From assembly GCA_020854775.1 (NCBI GenBank), contig JAHKLZ010000005.1, positions 183,736 to 247,735 on the forward strand: a DNA stretch of 64,000 nucleotides, in the 5' to 3' direction. The stretch's first letter is position 1; every line of letters begins with the position of its first letter. Below the pieces are notes generated by a model. The model was given only the letters and a program-made list of their open reading frames with translations, was not told the origin of the DNA and did no database searches. The stretch comes from Candidatus Woesearchaeota archaeon. GTDB lineage: Archaea; Nanobdellota; Nanobdellia; Woesearchaeales; 21-14-0-10-32-9. This document shows positions 36,124 through 43,884 of this stretch, piece by piece. The position numbers and the translations under genes were made by a program.

Positions 36124-37029
36124 TTAATTATTTTTTATTTTTGAGTATAATTTTAGTAATTCAGGGTATATTTCTTTTTTTTCTTGAATTGTTTTTTCTT
36201 CGTATAAATAGTTTATTTTTTTGTATATTTTTATTAATTCTTCTTTGTTTTTTGTTGTCTTTGTTGTTTTTAATAATTCTTTTATGTTATTAGTTTCTGT
36301 TAAGGGTTTTAATATTTTGGGTTTTAGGTTTTCTTCTTTGTTTTTTTGAAATCTTGATATGAATAATCCTGTTTCGAAGCATATGTACATTGGAGCGCTC
36401 ATTAATATTTGTGTTATTGGGTCTGGTGATGTTAGTATCGCTGATAATGTTAGTGCTAGTATTATTACTATTCCTCTTGATTTTTTTAGTGTGTTTATAT
36501 CTATTATTTCTGATTTTACTAGTATTGGTATTATTATTATTATTTGTGCTGTTAGTGCAAATGCGAATCCGCTTAGCGCCACGAATATTATGGCGCTGTA
36601 TACTCCCCACAAAGTAGATATTTGTGGTGGTAGTGTTGCGAAGTAGTCTAAGCTGTATTTTGAGAATATTAGTAAGCCGAATAAACATCCTATTATTGCT
36701 AGCGCGGTTGAGTAAGTAAAGTATTTTATTGCTATTTTTTTATTTTGTTGTTTCATTATTGGTTTTGAAAATAAGTATAGTTGTACTAGTATGAACGGTA
36801 TTAGGAATGCTAGTGTTAGGTATAGTGATACAACTAGTTGAGTTCTTATAAATTCTAGTGGCGATAATGCGTATAGTTCTAATTTGAAGTAATCTATTAG
36901 GAAAATTATTAGTTTTTCACTTATTATGAATCCTGTAAAGAACACTAGCACAGCAGCTATTAATATGATTTTTAGTCTTTTTTTTAGTTCTTTTAAGTGT
37001 TCTTTGATTGTTAGTAGTTCTTCTGACAT
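36124..37029 (-). CDS. tatC: twin-arginine translocase subunit TatC
   Basis: The 301-residue protein has six membrane helices and the TatC signatures: EHLKELKKRLK at the N-terminus, LSPLEFIRTQLVVSLYLTLAFLIPF, and LSAILTSPDPITQILMSAPM. TatC recognises twin-arginine signal peptides and with TatA moves folded proteins across the membrane. No TatA-like gene is visible in this window. The C-terminal 70 residues are an extra charged, helical tail. Directly upstream is a short gene whose product has a Tat-like N-terminus. Confidence 0.93.
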   Translation of the reverse strand: MSEELLTIKEHLKELKKRLKIILIAAVLVFFTGFIISEKLIIFLIDYFKLELYALSPLEFIRTQLVVSLYLTLAFLIPFILVQLYLFSKPIMKQQNKKIAIKYFTYSTALAIIGCLFGLLIFSKYSLDYFATLPPQISTLWGVYSAIIFVALSGFAFALTAQIIIIIPILVKSEIIDINTLKKSRGIVIILALTLSAILTSPDPITQILMSAPMYICFETGLFISRFQKNKEENLKPKILKPLTETNNIKELLKTTKTTKNKEELIKIYKKINYLYEEKTIQEKKEIYPELLKLYSKIKNN

Positions 37030-37039
37030 TTTTTTACCT

Positions 37040-37297
37040 TTATTTGTTTGAAATCTCCATTACTTTTATTCCATTCACGAATATTCCTTTTTTGAATAGT
37101 TCTTTTTCATTTAGTTCTGTTTTAATTTCTTTTTTTATTTCTTGTCTTATCTCTGTTCTTATTTGTGTGTTATCTGTTTTGTCAAGGAACGCTAGTGCTT
37201 TTTTTGGAAAGAAAATTAGTGCTAACAGTATGAATCCTATTGATTTCAAGAAATCTTTTCTTGATATTCTTTTTTGCATTAATTTTTCTAAGTCCAT
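37040..37297 (-). CDS. short protein with Tat-like N-terminus
   Basis: The 85-residue product starts with KRISRKDFLKSIGFILLALIFFPKKALA: an S-R-K-x-F-L-K motif close to the twin-arginine consensus, a hydrophobic core and an A-L-A cleavage-like site. The remainder is a charged helical domain. It is 10 nt upstream of tatC and 8 nt downstream of the large surface-protein gene. It could be a Tat substrate or a small membrane partner of TatC; a true TatA is longer in the amphipathic helix and lacks this motif. Confidence 0.6.
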   Translation of the reverse strand: MDLEKLMQKRISRKDFLKSIGFILLALIFFPKKALAFLDKTDNTQIRTEIRQEIKKEIKTELNEKELFKKGIFVNGIKVMEISNK

Positions 37298-37305
37298 TTT
37301 TTCCC

Positions 37306-39486
37306 TTATATGAAAGCACTTATGTCTCCTATTATTATATCTGTTTCATTGGCGTACATTCCTAAGCTATCATTTGCACTAAATCGTATTAGTTTCATTT
37401 CTGCATTGTCTGATACGCTTAATGTTCCGTTTATTGTTAGTGTTTCTGTTGGAGTTGTTGTTCCTATTCCTACTTCTCCTGTTTGTGTTATTGTTACTCT
37501 CGCTTCACTTAATCCTACGTTTGATGTTCCCACTGTATTAGATGTTGCTAAGTGTAAGCTTCCTCTTCCATCTGTGTCTGTTCTTTCAAAAAATATTGCT
37601 GCTTTTTGATGTTCATCTCCAAATACGCCTGCTGATGATGTGACTGCGAAGTTTATTCCTGTAAAATCTCCTAAAGTAGTACTGTTTCTTTGTATTAGTA
37701 ATATTGATCCGTTACTTGGTTGATTAAGATGAAGTAATTTTTGAGGAGTGTCAGTTCCTATTCCTACAAGACCTGTTGGTCTGTAAATATCTCCGTTAGT
37801 TTTGTTCCAGTTACTTCCGTCAAATTCTCCTAGTGCTGTAACTATTTCTGTGTCTACGTATTGTTTTGTTGCTGCTTGTAAATCAGATAAAGGATTGTGA
37901 CTTAGTGTAACGTTTCCTCCAAAGAATGTGTTATTAGTTATATTTACTGTTCCTACTACGTGAAGTTTAGCTGTTGGTTCATATGTTCCTATTCCTACAT
38001 CTCCAATTAGACGGTAAATATTATCTCCTGTTCCTGTTGTCCATTTACTTCCATCTACTTCGCTTATGTTTCCGCTTACAACTGTGTCTACGTATTGTTT
38101 GGTGGTTGCATGCAAATTATTAGTAGGATTCCCGCTAAGAGTTAAGAAACCACTCATCGTACTCCCACCTATAGCCACAAAATTAGAATCCGCAGAAGAC
38201 TGCGTATAATACCTAGCATCACCCCAAGTTGGATCAAATGCTAATCCACTACTTTGTTGTGTTAAGCCTGTTCCTCCCTCTACGGTGAATGATGTTCCTG
38301 ATAAGCTTATTCCATCTCCTGCTGAATAAATTGTGTCTTCGTCGCTTCTACAATTCCAGTGAGATCCGTTCCAGTAACTGTATTGATTGGCTCCGCAAGT
38401 TGTTGCTGTTGTGCTTATTGTGATTGTTCCACTTGTTTCTGATGATGTTATTCCTGTTCCTCCTAGTATAGTCATTAGTTCTCCGCTACTTATGAGTGTT
38501 GATGTTGTTCCGTCACTTATGTTCCATCCTGAGTACCCGTCTATCGCGCTTATGTTTCCACTTACAACTGTGTCAACGTATTGTTTAGTAGTTGCATGCA
38601 AATTATCAGTAGGATTCCCGCTAAGAATTAAGAAACCAGTCATCGTACTCCCACCTATAGCCACAAAATTAGAATCCGCAGAAGACTGCGTATAATACCT
38701 AGCATCACCCCAGCTCGTGTTGAAGCTTATTGTTCCTGTTGTTGTTATAGTTGTGGGACTTAGAATTATTCCTGTTCCTTGATCTATTTGTGTTACGCTT
38801 CCATCTCCTGTTCCTACATTCATACATTGAACGCCTGTAGTGGTTGTGTTTACAACTACTTGTCCTGGTGGACAATTATCTGCTTTTGCTGCACCTAAGG
38901 CTATTATTGCGTCGTTTGCTGTTGTTGCACCTGTTCCTCCTTTATCTATTTGTAATGTACCTGATATTTGTGTAAAATCATAATCTCCTGATTCTGCAAC
39001 TACTATTCCTGTTCTTCCGAATACACTTGTAACGTTTCCTTGATTCGTTCCACTAATACAATTAGTTCCGTCTGCTAAACAAACTAAGGTTCCGCCAGAC
39101 CATATATTTCCTGTTACGTTTAATCCTGCAGGCACTCCTGTTGATCCTATTCTAACTATTCCTCCTACGCCTGTGTTTAGAACTAATTCTTGTATGGAAC
39201 TTATTTCTAGTCCTGCTGTTGTTCCTACTATTCTGTTTATTGCTGCTCCTGCAGGATCTCCATCTCCTTTTATTACTAAGTATGGACTAAATACTCTTTC
39301 TTCTGCTGTTAATTGCGTAGTCGTTATGTTACCAGTTACGTTTAAATTGCCTAGTATCGTGCTGTCTCCTAATTTGAGAACGTATAATGAGTCGTGTCCT
39401 GGGTCGTTAAACGCAGATACTTGAAGCATCATCACTAGTATTATTGTTATTACTGATATTGTTGTTAGAACAATTTTTTTTTTCAT
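37306..39486 (-). CDS. large secreted repeat protein, phage-tail-fibre-like
   Basis: The 726-residue protein has a signal peptide (VLTTISVITIILVMMLQVSAF). Ser/Thr/Gly/Asn-rich repeats of the tail-fibre/adhesin type follow: GDVGIGTYEPTAKLHV, VGIGTDTPQKLLHL and VGIGTTTPTETLTI. TTKQYVDT occurs twice, and a close variant, ATKQYVDT, once. It lacks the usual C-terminal Peptidase_S74 chaperone domain. Two inner modules are nearly identical in DNA. There are many N-x-T/S sites. It likely forms a beta-helical fibre or surface adhesin. It is translationally coupled to the upstream acidic surface protein (ATGA overlap). Confidence 0.75.
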   Translation of the reverse strand: MKKKIVLTTISVITIILVMMLQVSAFNDPGHDSLYVLKLGDSTILGNLNVTGNITTTQLTAEERVFSPYLVIKGDGDPAGAAINRIVGTTAGLEISSIQELVLNTGVGGIVRIGSTGVPAGLNVTGNIWSGGTLVCLADGTNCISGTNQGNVTSVFGRTGIVVAESGDYDFTQISGTLQIDKGGTGATTANDAIIALGAAKADNCPPGQVVVNTTTTGVQCMNVGTGDGSVTQIDQGTGIILSPTTITTTGTISFNTSWGDARYYTQSSADSNFVAIGGSTMTGFLILSGNPTDNLHATTKQYVDTVVSGNISAIDGYSGWNISDGTTSTLISSGELMTILGGTGITSSETSGTITISTTATTCGANQYSYWNGSHWNCRSDEDTIYSAGDGISLSGTSFTVEGGTGLTQQSSGLAFDPTWGDARYYTQSSADSNFVAIGGSTMSGFLTLSGNPTNNLHATTKQYVDTVVSGNISEVDGSKWTTGTGDNIYRLIGDVGIGTYEPTAKLHVVGTVNITNNTFFGGNVTLSHNPLSDLQAATKQYVDTEIVTALGEFDGSNWNKTNGDIYRPTGLVGIGTDTPQKLLHLNQPSNGSILLIQRNSTTLGDFTGINFAVTSSAGVFGDEHQKAAIFFERTDTDGRGSLHLATSNTVGTSNVGLSEARVTITQTGEVGIGTTTPTETLTINGTLSVSDNAEMKLIRFSANDSLGMYANETDIIIGDISAFI
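38061..38712 (-). repeat. two near-identical 166-bp modules in the surface-protein gene
   Basis: 38061-38226 and 38547-38712 are the same sequence with a handful of differences, offset by 486 bp (162 codons). In both, the part after about 38108 and 38594 reads A/C-rich on the plus strand while the flanks are T/G-rich. The coding strand of the modules therefore uses T-ending codons, unlike the rest of this minus-strand gene. Confidence 0.85.
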
Positions 39487-41249
39487 TCTAACGACCTCCT
39501 ATAAGGTACTACGTTTCCTCTTATTTTCATGTCTCCTGTTTGTCTGTTAATTGTTGCTAGCAATATTCCTCTTTTGTTTGTTATTGCTGATAGTCCTTGT
39601 TCCATTACAATATTGGAGTTAGATTCTGTTAGTTTTCCTTTTAGGTGTAAGTCTCCTGTTTCTGAGTTTATCCAAATAGTTGGTATGAATTCTCCTTGGT
39701 TATTTACGTATCCTAATTGGTAATCGTGTGTTTTTGCTTGTTCTTGTGAGTTTTCTACGAAGTCTCCTTTTATTAGCAAGTTTCCTATTGGTGTGAATCT
39801 CGCTATGGTTGTTCCTCTTGTGTTTTCCAGCACTAAGTCTTCTGGTTGGAAATACGTTGTGTTTTCATTTTGTATGCATTCTAATGGTCTTTGGTTTGGA
39901 TCTGGGTAATCACATCCTGGTATGTCTCCTATTATTGTTTCATTAGTTATTGTCTCATTTCCTATCATAGTTTCATTTCCTATCATAGTTTCATTTCCTA
40001 TTATTGTCTCATTAATAGGAATGTCTATAGTTATTGTCTCATTTGTTATTGTTTCGTTATTGTCTGGAATTGATGGCTCTTCTATTATTTCTTGTTCTTC
40101 TTGTTCTGTTATTGTTATGTTAAATTTGTTGCTCACTATTAAATCAGTTCCATTCGTTGCGTATATGATTGATTCCCAAGTTCCTATTTTTTGTGCTATG
40201 AAATTTATTTCATTTTGATTTACAATGTGAGTGTATCCTTCACTTGATTTTGCATCAAACACTAAGTTTTCTTCTTCGAAGTAATTTTGTGCGTTTATTG
40301 TTTTGTTTTCTCCTTTTTTGATTTGAATATTTTCTACTTTTTGTGTTATGCCTTCTCCTAAGTATTCTGATTCTTGTGTATATGTTATTTTTTCTATGTA
40401 TAATTCTCCTGTTTCTATTTCTATTATTATTTGTGATATGTCTATACCTATTAGTGCACAAGTTTGTGTGCATAAATTGTTGAATTCTTTTATTAAATCA
40501 AATGTTTGTGGTTCTTCTGTTGTTTCATTTATTACTGTTTGATTATCTTCAGGACTTGTTTCTTCTATTATTTCTTCTTCCAATACTTCATCTAAGTCAT
40601 CTTCTACCACATCCTCAACTTCATCAACTTCATCATCTGTAATTGTTTCTTCAGGACTTTCTTCAACAATTTCATCAGAAGATCCAATTATTATTTCTTC
40701 TTCTAATAATTCATTCATGTCATCTTCTACTAAATCATCAACTTCGTCAACTTCAGTAGTTTCGTTTAGTAATTCTTCAAGGTTTTCTTCTGTTGTTTCT
40801 TCAATTATTATTTCATCTTCTACAGTAATTTCTTCTTCGTTCGTTGTTGTTTCTTCTTCTATTTCGTTTTCTTGTTCTTCTTGTGTTTGTCCTGTTACTT
40901 GTGCTGTGAATTGCGACACAGTCGTTGTTGATTCTTCTAACGTTATTTCTGCTATTAGAATTATTGCACCTTCATTCGTTTTAGCATATATTTTAGCTTT
41001 ATCTCCTAGATTACCTTTATATGTTCCAGTAGCACTTATTTTTTCTACTTTTTTAAGACTTACATCTATAGTTGAATTTTGTGCATATGTATCATCTAAA
41101 TTTAGTGTTTTTGTTTCTTTATTTGATAGTGTTGCTAATCCTGTTGGTGTATCTAGTGTTGATAAGAACATTGTTCCTATTATTATGAAAAAAGTGAACA
41201 CTAAGAATATTGTTTCTTTGTATTTAGAAATGTTATTGGCTGGAGTCAT
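39483..41249 (-). CDS. large secreted acidic protein with NET repeats
   Basis: The 588-residue protein begins with an N-terminal membrane anchor (ETIFLVFTFFIIIGTMFLS). A long Glu/Thr-rich region follows (about 120-250, repeating EEE, DEVDD and VVEDDL strings), then a mixed domain. A Cys-bounded segment (CDYPDPNQRPLECI) lies near residue 450. NETxIGNET repeats (about 400-440) form a run of N-glycosylation sequons. It looks like a heavily glycosylated, disordered stalk. The C-terminus has GDMKIRGN-type motifs like tail-fibre proteins. It overlaps both its neighbours by ATGA, forming an operon with the Tfx-like gene and the fibre-like protein. Confidence 0.75.
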   Translation of the reverse strand: MTPANNISKYKETIFLVFTFFIIIGTMFLSTLDTPTGLATLSNKETKTLNLDDTYAQNSTIDVSLKKVEKISATGTYKGNLGDKAKIYAKTNEGAIILIAEITLEESTTTVSQFTAQVTGQTQEEQENEIEEETTTNEEEITVEDEIIIEETTEENLEELLNETTEVDEVDDLVEDDMNELLEEEIIIGSSDEIVEESPEETITDDEVDEVEDVVEDDLDEVLEEEIIEETSPEDNQTVINETTEEPQTFDLIKEFNNLCTQTCALIGIDISQIIIEIETGELYIEKITYTQESEYLGEGITQKVENIQIKKGENKTINAQNYFEEENLVFDAKSSEGYTHIVNQNEINFIAQKIGTWESIIYATNGTDLIVSNKFNITITEQEEQEIIEEPSIPDNNETITNETITIDIPINETIIGNETMIGNETMIGNETITNETIIGDIPGCDYPDPNQRPLECIQNENTTYFQPEDLVLENTRGTTIARFTPIGNLLIKGDFVENSQEQAKTHDYQLGYVNNQGEFIPTIWINSETGDLHLKGKLTESNSNIVMEQGLSAITNKRGILLATINRQTGDMKIRGNVVPYRRSLE

Positions 41250-41449
41250 ATTGCATCATCCTCCAGTTTTATTCCTAGTCTTTCTGAGATTTCTATTATT
41301 TTGTGTGCGTTTTTTATTTTTTGTATTGCTGTTCTTTCGAATTTAGAAACTGCTGCTTGAGATATTTTTAGTTGTTTTGCGACTTCTACTTGAGTTAGTT
41401 TCTTTTTTGTTCTGAGCTCAAGCACTTGGTATTCTTTTTTTGTCAGCAA
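41246..41449 (-). CDS. Tfx-like helix-turn-helix regulator
   Basis: The 67-residue protein reads YQVLELRTKKKLTQVEVAKQLKISQAAVSKFERTAIQKI, a helix-turn-helix close to the Tfx family and to sigma-70 region 4. Tfx of Methanothermobacter binds the promoter of a molybdenum-enzyme operon. Here the gene leads an operon of surface proteins, its stop overlapping the next start (ATGA). It may autoregulate; the upstream 220 nt are AT-rich and contain TATA-like boxes. Confidence 0.8.
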   Translation of the reverse strand: MLTKKEYQVLELRTKKKLTQVEVAKQLKISQAAVSKFERTAIQKIKNAHKIIEISERLGIKLEDDAI

Positions 41450-41673
41450 AATATAACCTCAATAAGTTTTATTTATTTTTTTAATTTTATTGATTTTAAA
41501 TATAATATAACCTTTATGTATTTTAATTACCTAAGTAGTATATAAATGTTTCTGAAATTAAAAAAGAGTTTTCAAATTAGAAAATTCATTATAGAAAGCT
41601 AATAGAATTCTTGTTTATTCTTCTTAAATATATTGAAAATGTTAGAAAATTATTTTAGAAAATGTTAGAATTG
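41450..41673. other. intergenic region, 224 nt
   Basis: No gene is visible. The region is more than 80 per cent A+T with TATATAAATG (about 41539-41548) and TAAATATAATATAACC (41498-41513), probably promoter elements for the Tfx-like gene. A short repeat, TTAGAAAAT, occurs near 41643 and again near 41655. Confidence 0.4.
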
Positions 41674-41988
41674 TTATTTTTTTATATTTCTTGTGTATTC
41701 TTCAAATATTTCTTCTATTAATTTTGCTAATTCGAAATCTTTGTAAGTTATTCCTTCTGCTTCTACTGTGAATAGTTTTATTATGACTTGACCATGGGAT
41801 AAAATTATTTTTGGGTAATGATTTTGTGCTTCTGCAACGATTCCTATTTTGTTTACGAATTCTAGTGCTTCTTTAAAGTCAGGGAAATGAAATGTTTTTT
41901 TTATAAAATCTTGATTTAATTCATCCCATCCTTTAATTCGGGTTAAGTTATCGTTTATTTCTTCTAAGTGCATTGGTTCTAATACCAT
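41674..41988 (-). CDS. pterin-4a-carbinolamine dehydratase-like protein (PCD/DCoH)
   Basis: The 104-residue protein has the PCD pattern: FHFPDFKEALEFVNKIGIVAEAQNHYPKIILSHGQVIIKLFTVEAEGITYKDFELAKLIEEI. The metazoan/bacterial enzyme uses His-His-Pro and a second His; here the motif is NHYP and the usual TH is FTVEAEG, so one or more catalytic residues may be changed. The enzyme dehydrates hydroxylated tetrahydropterin or serves as a dimerisation cofactor. With altered residues it may be catalytically weak or bind a different pterin. Single gene. Confidence 0.85.
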   Translation of the reverse strand: MVLEPMHLEEINDNLTRIKGWDELNQDFIKKTFHFPDFKEALEFVNKIGIVAEAQNHYPKIILSHGQVIIKLFTVEAEGITYKDFELAKLIEEIFEEYTRNIKK

Positions 41989-42042
41989 TAGTTAATCTTA
42001 TTTTTCTTTGTTTAAAAAAGTTTCGGGGTTTTTAGAAATTTG

Positions 42043-42510
42043 TTAGAAGTCTTCTAAGTGGTGAAATTCTGGGTCTTCAACCCATTGATCTGGTTTTTTT
42101 ATATAGTCTATTATGTTTTTTATAATTATCCAATGCTTGTGTTCTTCTTTTGCTATTCTTAGAATTATTTCTTTTGCTTCTTGTTCTTCTTGATTTTTTG
42201 ATAATTCTTCATAGAATTCTTGGCTTTTTTTCTCTACATCTAATATTTTTTTATAAAAATCTACTTGATCTTTTGGAAGTTTTTCTCTCACTTCTTTAAA
42301 GAAATCAATTATTCCTTCGAATGATTCTTTTTTTATTTTTATAGGTTGTTTTTTTTGTAATGCGTCAAAAATGTTGTAGTGTTCTTGTTCTTGATGTGCA
42401 AGCATCATTAATATGTTTTTTAGTCCTGTGTCTTCTGTTTTTTTAGCTTGCTCTTCATAGAGTTGTTTTCCTTCTAATTCCATTTTTTTTGCTATTTCAA
42501 AAAGTTCCAT
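42043..42510 (-). CDS. ferritin-like di-iron protein (rubrerythrin-type domain)
   Basis: The 155-residue protein is four-helical. Iron-ligand patterns are MELEGKQLYEEQAKK, ILMMLAHQEQEHYNIFDAL (E-x-x-H), ILDVEKKSQEFYEEL and ILRIAKEEHKHWIIIKNI (E-x-x-H again). It is the rubrerythrin-like erythrin domain without a rubredoxin C-terminus. It should bind two irons and work in peroxide detoxification or iron handling in the cytosol. Monocistronic. Confidence 0.9.
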   Translation of the reverse strand: MELFEIAKKMELEGKQLYEEQAKKTEDTGLKNILMMLAHQEQEHYNIFDALQKKQPIKIKKESFEGIIDFFKEVREKLPKDQVDFYKKILDVEKKSQEFYEELSKNQEEQEAKEIILRIAKEEHKHWIIIKNIIDYIKKPDQWVEDPEFHHLEDF

Positions 42511-42627
42511 TTATTTGCCTCTTTATTTTCATTTTGTTATTTTGTTTATAAATTTTTTTAAAATTTTGAAAAAATTTTTAAGATAGGGTTATTTTCGTTT
42601 ATTAATAAAATTGTAGGAGGTGTTTTT

Positions 42628-42798
42628 ATGAGTGGAACTATTGTTGTCAGAACTAAAATTAAAGAATTAGCTAATAATTTTAGTATTTCTTCTGATTTTG
42701 GTGATGCGCTTGATGAAAAAGTCAAAGTTCTTGTTAGTGATGCTTTGAAAAGAGCTGAAGCTAATGGTAGAAGAACTGTTATGTCTAAGGATTTGTAA
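42628..42798 (+). CDS. small histone-fold-like protein (DUF1931 type)
   Basis: A perfect AGGAGGTG precedes the ATG. The 56-residue product reads IVVRTKIKELANNFSISSDFGDALDEKVKVLVSDALKRAEANGRRTVMSKDL in three helices, the layout of histone-fold DUF1931 proteins (short N-helix, long central helix, then the basic NGRRTV and a final helix). These are small, single-histone-fold-like DNA-associated proteins in archaea and some bacteria. Too short to pair as a normal histone; it may dimerise. Its end overlaps the convergent gene by 14 nt. Confidence 0.7.
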   Translation: MSGTIVVRTKIKELANNFSISSDFGDALDEKVKVLVSDALKRAEANGRRTVMSKDL

Positions 42799-43051
42799 TT
42801 TTTGTTTTAATTTTTTTTAATTCCGAGTTTATTTTTTGAGTTCTTTGTATTATTTTTTTGTATTGTATTAGTTGTATTTCTTTTTGTTCTAGTAGTTTTT
42901 TTGCTGATTCTTTTAGGTAGAATAAATCATCTTCTAGCTCTTTTATTGTTTTTAATTTTTTTTGTTTTGTTTGGTCTTCTTCGCCTTTTAATTCATTAAT
43001 TGTTTTTACTGTTTTTAGAAAAAAGTTTCTTAATTTGTAAGAAGGGTCCAT
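42785..43051 (-). CDS. coiled-coil protein
   Basis: The 88-residue protein is almost wholly charged and helical (Lys/Glu/Leu/Ile heptads). It is close behind the Q/N-rich gene, with an 8-nt gap, and probably cotranscribed. No known family. Confidence 0.6.
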   Translation of the reverse strand: MDPSYKLRNFFLKTVKTINELKGEEDQTKQKKLKTIKELEDDLFYLKESAKKLLEQKEIQLIQYKKIIQRTQKINSELKKIKTKITNP

Positions 43052-43059
43052 TTTTTGCC

Positions 43060-43788
43060 TCAGAATAAGCCAAAGGTTCTTTTTTTCTTTTCTGGTGGTT
43101 TATCTTTTTGTATTTGTTTTAGATTTGGCATGTTTTGATTTGGGAACGGCATATTATTATTTTGTTGTTGATTCATCGATTGTTGAGCATCATCATTTGG
43201 TTTTGGGAATTGTAGGTTTTGTTGGTTTTCTTGGAGTCCTTGTGAAAAATTATTTTGTTGTTGATTCTGTGATTGCTGATTAAAATTAGTTGGTTGATTG
43301 TTTTCATTATTTGTTGGTTTTGGTTCATTTGGATTGTTATTTAGATTAGGATTATTATAATTTAATGATTGGTAGTCTAATTCTATGTTGTTGCGTTGTT
43401 GCGTTGGTTCAGTATTTGTTTGTGGTTGTTGATTAAAATTAGTTGGTTGATTAAACGTTTGTTGTGGTGCTTGTTGTGATATTGAAATGTTTTCCATTTT
43501 TTCTCCGAATGATACTAGGGCTCTTGCTATTTGTCTGTTTTGGTCTAATATTTTTTCTATTTTTGAATCAGGGCCTTCTCCTGTTTCTTGTTCTAATAAT
43601 ATTTGTTGTTTTACGTCTTCAAATACTGATGTTAATTTGTGTATTGATTTGTTTAAGTCTATTATTGCGGAATATAGTTTGTCTTCTGAGTTTCCTTTTA
43701 CGAAAGGATTATCTTTGTATTTCTCAGCTTCTTTTTTTAGTCTCTCAACTTCTTCATGAGATAGAAGCTCGTATTCTTCATCCATCAC
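43060..43788 (-). CDS. Gln/Asn-rich low-complexity protein
   Basis: The 242-residue protein has an ordered N-terminal part (1-105) with a coiled-coil region (SIHKLTSVFEDVKQQILL, then RQIARALVSFGEKMENI). About 130 residues of Gln/Asn-rich low complexity follow, with repeated QPTNFNQQ, and then a basic C-terminus, KKKRTFGLF. It resembles prion-like or condensate-forming tails. The partner gene downstream is coiled-coil. Possibly a DPANN-specific scaffold; function unknown. Confidence 0.7.
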   Translation of the reverse strand: MMDEEYELLSHEEVERLKKEAEKYKDNPFVKGNSEDKLYSAIIDLNKSIHKLTSVFEDVKQQILLEQETGEGPDSKIEKILDQNRQIARALVSFGEKMENISISQQAPQQTFNQPTNFNQQPQTNTEPTQQRNNIELDYQSLNYNNPNLNNNPNEPKPTNNENNQPTNFNQQSQNQQQNNFSQGLQENQQNLQFPKPNDDAQQSMNQQQNNNMPFPNQNMPNLKQIQKDKPPEKKKRTFGLF

Positions 43789-43884
43789 CCAGACCTCTTT
43801 TTTTTAAATTAGTTAACTTTTGAAGTGATTAAACTAATATATAAATCTTATCTAAATTATTGTTTTTATAAACCTTTTTGTTTT

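Noticed and set aside
37040-37297. Calling the short gene next to tatC a TatA
   Set aside because: It lacks the TatA glycine hinge and amphipathic helix order, and its N-terminus looks more like a Tat signal.
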